Positions 28,479 through 34,744 of a DNA stretch of 34,744 bases are shown here, piece by piece. A model generated the notes under the pieces. The model saw nothing but the letters and a program-made list of their open reading frames with translations. It did no database searches and was not told the origin of the DNA. Origin of the DNA: an uncultured bacterium (lineage in GTDB: Bacteria > Verrucomicrobiota > Lentisphaeria > Oligosphaerales > Oligosphaeraceae). Each line of letters begins with the position of its first letter. Position 1 is the stretch's first letter. The DNA lies in NCBI GenBank assembly GCA_902776645.1, contig CACYQT010000033.1, positions 1-34,744 on the forward strand, read 5' to 3'. Made by a program: the position numbers and the translations under genes.

Positions 28479-31115
28479 ATGAAAATCAATGTTCCGCAGA
28501 TTCGTTCCGTTGACATGCTGCTGGTTGGTGGGACCCAGAGAGGCATTTTGGCCGCAATGGCTGCCAAACGTCTGGGCCATAATATCTTCTGCATTACGCC
28601 AGAGCCGTATTTCGCGGAATTGAGCGCCTCTCATTTTGATTTGCAGGGCAAAGACAATCCGATTTGGAACATTATCTTCGCCAATTCAAACAATCCGACG
28701 CCGATGGAGATGAAGCGGAAAGTCGAACAGCTGTTCATGGAAAACGGCATCGATTTCCTGTATCAAGTCAATCCCGTCTGCCCCGTCTTCGATAACGATG
28801 GCAACATGGCGGGGCTGATCGTCGCGGACCGTTCGGGTTTCCAAGCCATTCAGGCTAAAGTCATTGTGGATGCGACGGAGAATCATCTGGTCGCAAGATG
28901 CTGCGGTGTTCCGATGACGCCGTTCAAGGCGGGATTCCGCAAAGTGATGCGTTTTCAGCTGAATGCCGCCAATGGCGCGAAAGTCGAAAAACTGCCGTTG
29001 GAATACCAGCTGGAAGGAAAGGACGTTCCGGTTTTCAAAATCTCGGAATGGATGGAGGCGAAGGACGCGTCGGATGCTGAACTGGCCCGCGTGGAGGTGG
29101 AGGCCCGTCTCCATACGTGGCATCCGGACATGACATACGGTTCGGACGTCTCCATCATCGACGCCCTTCCGAAGGTCGTTGACGACTACAAGCCGTCCAT
29201 CCGCATGCCGCTCTTCATGGCGGACCGTCTGGATGGTGAAGAATTGTACAGTGCCTTGAAAATGATCCCCTTCCGCAATATGGCGACCACAGGCCGCAAG
29301 CCGTGCGGCTGTTCGTCTGAACTTGTCAGGAAAGACACGTTCTTCCGTTTCCACGAGTGCCCGACGGTGCCCTTCGACTTGGATACGTTCCCTGTCGACG
29401 AAACGGTGGACGTGCTCGTCGTCGGCGGCGGCACGGGCGGCGCTCCCGCCGCCATCGCGGCAGGACGCGCGGGCGCGAAAACGATGTGCATCGAATCACT
29501 GCACGATCTCGGCGGCATCATGACCGTCGGACGCATCGCGGACTACTATTTCGGCAACCGCGTCGGTTTTACAACGGAAATTGACAAAGGCATCATCGCG
29601 ATGGCCGGCGAGAACAAGCATGACATGAAGCGCGGCCATAGCGACATCGAAGCGAAGAAGGCCTATTTCCTGAAGGAAGTCCATGACGCGAAGGTGGATA
29701 TGCGCTTCGGGACGATGGCCGTCGCCACATCCGTAAACGGAAATGCCGTGGACGGCGTGCTGATGGCGGGGCCGTATGGCATCCGCCGTGTCGCCGCGAA
29801 ACTCGTCATAGACGCGACGGGCAACGCCGACGTCGTCGCGGCGGCGGGCGGCGAGACGGTCATGGCCTCCGCCGAAGAACCCTCCGTCCAGGGGGCGGGG
29901 CTTTCGCCTGTGCGGCCCGGATACAGCTGGAACACGGACTTCCAGTTCATCTGCGACCATGACATTCTCGACTGCACACGCAGTTTCGTCATGGCCCGTG
30001 CGAAATTCCGCAAGCAGTTCGACGTCATTCAGATCCAGAACACGCGTGAGCGCCGCCGGATCGTCGGCGACATCGTGTTGCAGCCGTCGGACTTCTATGC
30101 GAACCGAAAGTACGGCGACACAGTCGTGCAGGCCATGAGCAACTTCGACACGCATGGCTTCGTCGTCCATCCGATGTTCATGCTGCAGCCGCCGACGCAT
30201 GACGGCCATTTCGCCAACGTGCCGTTCCGCGCATTGTTGCCGAAAGGCTTGGAAAATATTGCGGCGACGGGACTTGCCGTCAGTGCGCAACGTGACTGCC
30301 TGCCGCTCATCCGCATGCAGCCGGACGTGCAGAACCAAGGCTACGCCGTCGGCTACGCGGCCGCCATGGCGGCGCGGGAAGGCAAGACGTTCCGTGGAAT
30401 CGACATGCGTGAAGTCCAGAAGCATCTTGTTGAAAAAGAAATACTTCCGGAAAGCATTCTGGAAGAGTCGGACGATATTCCGGGCGTTCCCGCCACCGAT
30501 CCGCACTACGAACTGGCCACGATTTTCATGTCGCCTGAAGAAAAGCTTCCGGAATTGCAGGCGGCCTATGACAAGGATCCGTCCGACGTCAAGACGGCCA
30601 TGATTCTGGCGTTCCTCGGCGAGAAGCGCGTCAGGGAGACGATTGTGAAGGCGCTGCATGCCGCCAAATGGGACGAAGGCTGGAACTACCGCGGCATGGG
30701 GCAGTTCGGCATGTCCGTCAGCATGGTCGACTGCATGCTGTTCGCGTTGACGGCGATTGGGGGCGACGCGGTGGTCGTCCGGGAGAAGTTGGCGGATTTG
30801 TGGCCCGACCATGAATTTTCGCATTTCCGCGCTGTTTGCTACGCGCTCATGAAACATCCCGATCCGGATGCCGCAGGCTTGCTGGAGGAAATGCTTCGCA
30901 CGCCCGGCATGAGCGGCTACGCCATCAAGACGCTGCAGGACGCCATCCGTGCGAACCGTCGCGAAGTCAATGAAACGACCTATCGCAACTGCCAGCTGAA
31001 GGAATTCTATCTGGCGAAAGCGTTGCAGGCCTGCAGGCCTGGCGATGCCTTGTCGGGGGAAATTCTCGACGGCTACCGCCGCGGTCTGATGGGATATTTC
31101 AGCCTATACGCATAA
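28479..31115 (+). CDS. FAD-dependent oxidoreductase with duplicated Rossmann module
   Basis: An 878-residue flavoprotein-like protein of the FAD_oxidored type. The N-terminal segment opens with VDMLLVGGTQRGILAAMAAK (11-30), a degraded dinucleotide-binding loop. A second, canonical one, VDVLVVGGGTGGAPAAIAAG (310-329), starts the main FAD domain, which also contains LHDLGGIMTVG, AAKLVIDATGNADVVAAAGG and the late FAD-contact segment NIAATGLAVSAQRDCLPLIRMQP (shortened: NIAATGLAVSAQRDC). Residues about 680-878 are mostly helical and look like an added domain with HEAT-like helices. No signal peptide. AAAAGGAAA precedes the ATG. Related oxidoreductases often sit with glycosidase genes in PVC and Bacteroidota genomes; the electron acceptor and sugar substrate are not known. 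It is the last gene of the plus-strand cluster. Confidence 0.85.
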   Translation: MKINVPQIRSVDMLLVGGTQRGILAAMAAKRLGHNIFCITPEPYFAELSASHFDLQGKDNPIWNIIFANSNNPTPMEMKRKVEQLFMENGIDFLYQVNPVCPVFDNDGNMAGLIVADRSGFQAIQAKVIVDATENHLVARCCGVPMTPFKAGFRKVMRFQLNAANGAKVEKLPLEYQLEGKDVPVFKISEWMEAKDASDAELARVEVEARLHTWHPDMTYGSDVSIIDALPKVVDDYKPSIRMPLFMADRLDGEELYSALKMIPFRNMATTGRKPCGCSSELVRKDTFFRFHECPTVPFDLDTFPVDETVDVLVVGGGTGGAPAAIAAGRAGAKTMCIESLHDLGGIMTVGRIADYYFGNRVGFTTEIDKGIIAMAGENKHDMKRGHSDIEAKKAYFLKEVHDAKVDMRFGTMAVATSVNGNAVDGVLMAGPYGIRRVAAKLVIDATGNADVVAAAGGETVMASAEEPSVQGAGLSPVRPGYSWNTDFQFICDHDILDCTRSFVMARAKFRKQFDVIQIQNTRERRRIVGDIVLQPSDFYANRKYGDTVVQAMSNFDTHGFVVHPMFMLQPPTHDGHFANVPFRALLPKGLENIAATGLAVSAQRDCLPLIRMQPDVQNQGYAVGYAAAMAAREGKTFRGIDMREVQKHLVEKEILPESILEESDDIPGVPATDPHYELATIFMSPEEKLPELQAAYDKDPSDVKTAMILAFLGEKRVRETIVKALHAAKWDEGWNYRGMGQFGMSVSMVDCMLFALTAIGGDAVVVREKLADLWPDHEFSHFRAVCYALMKHPDPDAAGLLEEMLRTPGMSGYAIKTLQDAIRANRREVNETTYRNCQLKEFYLAKALQACRPGDALSGEILDGYRRGLMGYFSLYA

Positions 31116-31132
31116 AAAATCGGCGGAATGAA

Positions 31133-31160
31133 TTGCAAAAGCCAGAAGTCATGCTAATTT
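31133..31160 (+). promoter_or_regulatory. Promoter of tRNA-Val
   Basis: TTGCAA (31133-31138) and TAATTT (31155-31160), 16-bp spacer, with an extended -10 TGC just before the hexamer. The tRNA 5' end lies 22 bp downstream. Confidence 0.6.
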
Positions 31161-31181
31161 AAGGATTGTTGCAGACAACAT

Positions 31182-31259
31182 GTGCGACTAGCTCAGTTTG
31201 GTTAGAGCGCTACCTTGACACGGTAGAGGTCGGCGATTCGAGTTCGCCGTCGCACACCA
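31182..31259 (+). tRNA. tRNA-Val (anticodon GAC)
   Basis: A 78-nt cloverleaf with encoded CCA. Acceptor stem GTGCGAC/GTCGCAC, discriminator A, D arm GCTC...GAGC, anticodon stem CTACC/GGTAG with loop TTGACAC giving GAC, and T arm GGCGA-TTCGAGT-TCGCC. It has its own promoter and terminator. Confidence 0.95.
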
Positions 31260-31266
31260 TATAGAG

Positions 31267-31297
31267 GCCTCGGATGACATCATCCGAGGCTTTTTTT
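31267..31297 (+). terminator. Terminator of tRNA-Val
   Basis: Stem GCCTCGGATG/CATCCGAGGC (31267-31276 with 31281-31290), tetraloop ACAT, then seven T; 7 nt after the tRNA CCA. Confidence 0.94.
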
Positions 31298-31310
31298 GTG
31301 TTTGGTGAAA

Positions 31311-31338
31311 GGGACAAAAGGGACAAAAGCGACGAAAA
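31311..31338. repeat. Nonamer array GGGACAAAA
   Basis: GGGACAAAA twice, then a 10-bp variant GCGACGAAAA, leading into the 23-bp array. It is related to AAGGGACAT at 26525. Confidence 0.7.
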
Positions 31339-31345
31339 GGATAAA

Positions 31346-31571
31346 ATCCTAGCGGATGAAAACCGAAAATCCTAGCGGATGAAAACCAAAAATCCTAGCG
31401 GAGAAAACCGAAAATCCTAGCGGATGAAATTTGAAAATCCTAGCGGATGAAATTTGAAAATCCTAGAGGATGAAAACCGAAAATCCTAGCGGATGAAAAC
31501 TGAAAATCCTAGCGGATGAAAACCGAAAATCCTAGCGGCTGAAAACCGAAAATCCTAGCGGATGAAATTTT
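31346..31571. repeat. 23-bp tandem array, ten copies
   Basis: Units beginning ATCCTAGCGG start at 31346, 31369, 31392, 31414, 31437, 31460, 31483, 31506, 31529 and 31552; nine steps, all 23 bp except one of 22. Each has an ATCC-TAGC-GGAT mini-hairpin followed by an A-rich half, GAAAACCGAAA or GAAATTTGAAA. Copies differ by one to four bases. There are no unique spacers, so it is not a CRISPR array. It lies in the convergent gap between tRNA-Val and the minus-strand gene, whose mRNA 3' end may include it. Confidence 0.95.
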
Positions 31572-31606
31572 ATAAGCCATTTAATTACATATAGATGTTA
31601 TGGATA

Positions 31607-33613
31607 TTATTTGTTTGCTTTTTCATCCTGTTTTCCCATGAGAATATCGCATTCTGCGGCGGCACCATGGAAGCGGTATTTCCCTGGCGAGAATTCAACG
31701 GTATGGCTATATTTTGACATCATGCCGGATGGCAGTTTCTCTCCTGAAATGTCGGCGGTTCCGCCATCGCGAAGCGGTGAGACAAGAATCATGGCGACGT
31801 CGCCTTGCGGTGATTGCAACGCGGCAACATCCACACGGCCTTGCGTGGTTTCGACATGGAGCGGAATGTGCGGACGATCGGACAAGATGAACGGTTCCAA
31901 TGACTTGAGCGCATCTCCCATCTGACATAACTCTTTCCATCGTTCATCATAGCGGAGTGCCTCATGCGATTTGCGGAGGTCGAAATCCGAATAGAAAATG
32001 AAGCCTTTTGCCCCGTGGATGGCATGGAGCAAGGCCATGGCCAGCGATTCCTGCGCCGTTGGACAGCGTGTCGATTTGAAGAAATCTTCTGCGGAGACAG
32101 TCGCTTTGCTGTTGTACAAGGCGGCGTTGAAAGCCTGCGGGACAGCCCAAAGCGCCATGGCACCGTTGGTTCTGAGCACCGCTTTCCGCGTATCGTCAAG
32201 GGCTTGCGCAACGGAGAGGATTCCGCTGTCCTGTCGAGAGTTGAGCGGATATGGATCGATTCCGAGCACGTCGTATCCGCCGCCGAAGTAGGGGATGTCC
32301 GCATAGTTGCAGAAGAGCGCCCATGTGGGATGGTCCGGATCCAGACGGTTGATCATGCGTCGTCGTTCCATGATTTCAGGCAGCATGTTCTTCGGCATTT
32401 CGTCGGACGTGTACCATGCGAGAATGGCGGGATGGTCTTTCAATGTGTTGACGAGCAAGGCGGCGGCGTCTTTGTTGGAGCAGTTAAGATAGGTGTTTTG
32501 CTTGTTTGACGGATACAGATCTTTCAGGGAGTAGATGACCATGATACCTGCGTCACGGCATGCGTCTAGCCCTTCGCGGACGGCATCCATTCCGTTGAGT
32601 TTGGTATTTGGCAGACGCAACCCATTGTACGGCATGATCGTGTTGAATGACGACTTGGACATGACTTCAAGGCTGCAATTCAAATCGTTGGCGTTCTTCC
32701 AATTACGTGTGATTCCAGCGACGAACCATCCCAATGGCATGAACGGTTTGCCATTGACGATACATCGTCCAATGGAATCGATATATACATGGGATGATGT
32801 TGTATCTTTTACGGTGATGGGATAGGCGAATTTCGGATAATCGCCGTCATCGGAAATCGGCCGCATTTCCAACGTATAGTCGCCTGTTGGAAGGCGATCT
32901 GTGGACAGTGACGCATGGCCGTCGTTCACGGAAGCCACGCCGTGAAGGATGCTTTGTTTGTTATCGTTCAACCAGTTGAATTCCAATTTCGGTACTGTCA
33001 TGTCACCAGACACGAAGACACGCACGTCCAGTGGTTCGTGGCCGTAGATGATTGCATTGGAATCATTAAGCGGATAGACATTGCTTTCGCCGATGATTTC
33101 CTCCAATGAAAAATCATCGAAATAAACGACGCCCTGCGTCCCGTTGCGAAGATAGGCCAGCAACATGAACGTAAAGTCCGGATTGGACGGCGCCGTGAAT
33201 TCACCTGAACAGCGAATCCATTCATTGCCAGTCGTTTGGATCAATTTCAGCATGGTGAAACTTGTCCATGCGCCATGGGAATACCAATCGACGCTGACGG
33301 CCGCGCCTTCGCCTGGCAAGGTGCCGTCGATTTTCATCCACCAGTTCAGCCGATAGGCGCGGCCATGTTTCAAGGTGATTGGACGCGACATGAAATGGTA
33401 CTGCGGTTTGGTCCGTTCGCATTTCAGGGCCATGCCGCCGTCGCGCCCCCATGGGCCGACTGCATATTCGTCAGTCAATGGCCATGCGGAGAGATGGTCG
33501 TCGAACGTGCCGCCGGGGAGGGAGGCGGGGCGGCTGGAAGCCGCCATCAGATGTGCGGATGAAAAAGTCATCGTCAATATCCATAGGATAAAAATGCCAA
33601 TGTGTTTCTTCAT
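31607..33613 (-). CDS. Secreted multidomain glycosidase-like protein (carbohydrate-binding plus TIM barrel)
   Basis: A 668-residue exported protein. Residues 1-25 form a signal peptide (MKKHIGIFILWILTMTFSSA). Residues about 28-180 look like a carbohydrate-binding beta-sandwich (LNWWMKIDG, WIRCSGEFTAP, GVVYFDDFSLEE). About 190-270 is a second beta domain, and about 280-600 a TIM barrel that opens with VNGKPFMPLGWF, as in GH2/GH42-type enzymes. A plausible acid/base glutamate is in AWYTSDEMP (about residue 402); GIDPYPLN and FIFYSDFDL look like later barrel strands. The start at 33613 places the signal peptide at the N-terminus; an ATG at 33649 would add twelve residues. No Shine-Dalgarno is seen. 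Exact family unassigned. It shares a divergent promoter region with the gene to its right. Confidence 0.72.
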   Translation of the reverse strand: MKKHIGIFILWILTMTFSSAHLMAASSRPASLPGGTFDDHLSAWPLTDEYAVGPWGRDGGMALKCERTKPQYHFMSRPITLKHGRAYRLNWWMKIDGTLPGEGAAVSVDWYSHGAWTSFTMLKLIQTTGNEWIRCSGEFTAPSNPDFTFMLLAYLRNGTQGVVYFDDFSLEEIIGESNVYPLNDSNAIIYGHEPLDVRVFVSGDMTVPKLEFNWLNDNKQSILHGVASVNDGHASLSTDRLPTGDYTLEMRPISDDGDYPKFAYPITVKDTTSSHVYIDSIGRCIVNGKPFMPLGWFVAGITRNWKNANDLNCSLEVMSKSSFNTIMPYNGLRLPNTKLNGMDAVREGLDACRDAGIMVIYSLKDLYPSNKQNTYLNCSNKDAAALLVNTLKDHPAILAWYTSDEMPKNMLPEIMERRRMINRLDPDHPTWALFCNYADIPYFGGGYDVLGIDPYPLNSRQDSGILSVAQALDDTRKAVLRTNGAMALWAVPQAFNAALYNSKATVSAEDFFKSTRCPTAQESLAMALLHAIHGAKGFIFYSDFDLRKSHEALRYDERWKELCQMGDALKSLEPFILSDRPHIPLHVETTQGRVDVAALQSPQGDVAMILVSPLRDGGTADISGEKLPSGMMSKYSHTVEFSPGKYRFHGAAAECDILMGKQDEKANK

Positions 33614-33701
33614 GGTAATTTTGAGAAAACGGTATTGAGAGCGCATCATGGCATGGGCAGTCGGTTGCTTGCTGGGGACAGAACGGCCTTGTTGAAAGGC
33701 T

Positions 33702-33729
33702 AATTTAGTCAGGGAAAAAGAACTTTCAA
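33702..33729 (-). promoter_or_regulatory. Candidate promoter of the minus-strand glycosidase-like gene
   Basis: Minus-strand TTGAAA (33724-33729) and TAAATT (33702-33707), 16-bp spacer, about 90 bp before the ATG at 33613. Confidence 0.45.
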
Positions 33730-33763
33730 ACGGTGGGGATGGAATAAACAGGGAGACGGCTTC

Positions 33764-33792
33764 TTGACACGTTCCTTACCATATATTATGAT
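33764..33792 (+). promoter_or_regulatory. Consensus sigma70-type promoter of the last plus-strand gene
   Basis: Perfect TTGACA (33764-33769), 17-bp spacer, TATGAT (33787-33792). The spacer contains the 11-mer TTACCATATAT (33776-33786) directly abutting the -10. The start codon at 33836 is about 44 bp downstream, with GGAG at 33826-33829. Confidence 0.85.
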
Positions 33793-33835
33793 AAATGAAA
33801 TTGATTTGCCGCTGAATAAAACTCATGGAGACACC

Positions 33836-34744
33836 ATGTCTGAAACGTCTTTTCGCAAATTCCTCTGGATGGAGCTTATCGGTTTTGACAATCGGCAGAC
33901 GGATTATGGCGTCGGAGAATTCCTGTCGCGCATGCCTGTACGGCCGGAGGTCATTTCCATATTGATATGGAATACGGATCTGATCCATTCTCATCATGGA
34001 TTGGCGGAAGACGGGCCCATCGGGCTGAAGCATTGCGCCTACCATGCGCGGCCGCGCAATGAAGAGCATGACATCCAGAACTGGACGCGTTTCCAGTTGC
34101 GCGGCCTGGTGAAAGAACTCCAACAACATGGCGTCCAAGTATATGTGAGTTTCTTTGATCAGCTGATGTCGAAGGAGACGCAACGGCAGCGCGGCCTGCC
34201 GGATACGGATGAATGGATCGACCACCATCAGGAGGTCCGCTATATCGATTTTCTCGGGCGTCCCACGTCGCTGTGTATTTGGAAGCACATCAGCGACGGC
34301 ACGCTCTATGAAGACTTCTTTGTCCGCCAGCTGGAAGCGTTCATGCGGGATTACGGTTTCGACGGCCTGCATGGTGCGGACGGATTCGGCCATCCGCGCG
34401 AATGCATCGCCTATGCGGATTTTTCCGACGACATGGTCGGACAGTTCATGGCGGATTCGGAAGTCGCTTGCCCGAAAGAACTTGGCTTGACGGAACGCGC
34501 AAAATGGATATTGGAAAATGCGCGAAAGGAATGGACGGATTTCCATGCGCGGCGGCATGCGCAATTCTGGCAGAAGACGATCGCCATGCTTAACCGCAAC
34601 GGCTGGGGGCATGCCATCAATTCCTGCTGGACACGCGATCCGCTGGAGGCGCGAATCCGCTACGGTGTCGATGTGAAGCTCATGACGGAGGCGGGCGTGC
34701 GCCGCTGGATCTGCGAGGCGAACGCCGCCGCATTGGAACTGGAA
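33836..34744 (+). CDS. Glycosidase-like TIM-barrel protein, 3' end beyond window
   Basis: 303 codons are open from ATG 33836 to the window edge, with GGAG about 7 bp upstream and a consensus promoter. The protein begins MSETSFRKFLWMELIGFDNR, without a signal peptide. The sequence reads as an alpha/beta barrel: ISILIWNTDLIH, HGVQVYVSFFDQLM, EVRYIDFLGRP and DYGFDGLHGADGFGHPR (about 171-187). The last resembles the strand-4 stretch of clan GH-D/GH-H glycosidases, where an Asp is the nucleophile. I do not recognise the family with certainty and the C-terminal half is missing. It is transcribed away from the secreted glycosidase-like gene, so the two may be co-regulated. Confidence 0.65.
   Translation, partial: MSETSFRKFLWMELIGFDNRQTDYGVGEFLSRMPVRPEVISILIWNTDLIHSHHGLAEDGPIGLKHCAYHARPRNEEHDIQNWTRFQLRGLVKELQQHGVQVYVSFFDQLMSKETQRQRGLPDTDEWIDHHQEVRYIDFLGRPTSLCIWKHISDGTLYEDFFVRQLEAFMRDYGFDGLHGADGFGHPRECIAYADFSDDMVGQFMADSEVACPKELGLTERAKWILENARKEWTDFHARRHAQFWQKTIAMLNRNGWGHAINSCWTRDPLEARIRYGVDVKLMTEAGVRRWICEANAAALELE

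Noticed and set aside
31346..31571. CRISPR array
   Set aside because: The whole 23-bp unit repeats with no spacers.

Overview
The window looks like a chromosomal segment of a free-living or gut heterotroph with about 55% GC. An anaerobic PVC bacterium of the Lentisphaerota/Victivallales type is my best guess. The basis is the mix of unusual glycoside hydrolases, an FAD-dependent oxidoreductase placed among them, an RbsABC-like sugar transporter and divergent housekeeping proteins. This is inference from gene content; no rRNA is present. Several good sigma70-type promoters (TTGACA/TATAAT-like) and intrinsic terminators can be read directly. TGA is used as a normal stop.

Layout. Positions 1-7916 (minus strand): uvrA (its 3' end is cut by the window edge), then a four-gene operon transcribed proS > endonuclease/exonuclease/phosphatase > double-FHA membrane protein > divergent sigma-70 factor. 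Positions 8444-11755 (plus): ribBA, ribH and an enlarged nusB, followed by a small hicB-hicA toxin-antitoxin pair whose hicA has an in-frame stop. Positions 11756-13814: tRNA-Ile(CAT) on the minus strand, then hisI and hisG on the plus strand. Positions 13926-15194: a GH16 glycosidase converging on an orphan RelB/DinJ antitoxin. Positions 15360-18956 (minus): sugar ABC transporter in the order SBP lipoprotein > ATPase > permease, with an intercistronic hairpin after the SBP gene. Positions 19180-31115 (plus): mazG, then a carbohydrate cluster: GH38 alpha-mannosidase, GH32/43-like propeller enzyme, two secreted tandem paralogues (DUF6528-like), GH5 enzyme, acyl-ACP thioesterase and a large double-Rossmann FAD protein. 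Positions 31182-31259: tRNA-Val(GAC). Positions 31607-34744: a divergent pair of glycosidase-like genes sharing a 222-bp promoter region; the right one runs off the window.

How the genes work together. The GH38, GH32/43-like, GH5 and GH16 enzymes show no signal peptide, so they probably act in the cytoplasm on imported oligosaccharides. The DUF6528-like proteins and the 31607-33613 protein carry signal peptides. The ABC transporter is a plausible, unproven importer for the products.

The most unusual signal is in the gaps, not the genes. Almost every intergenic gap 3' of a plus-strand gene carries a short, perfectly phased tandem array: 7-mers at seven or more loci, 9-mers, a 9-then-8-mer CTAG array, a 23-mer array and a 51-bp array. 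Some are joined to a dispersed 27-bp double-hairpin repeat in the same order at two loci. Four heptamer arrays start within two bases of a T-tract, three of them the T-tract of an intrinsic terminator, and one array has overwritten the end of mazG. A separate dispersed element of about 250 bp occurs twice. This mosaic of modular intergenic repeats is the best candidate for something undescribed here.
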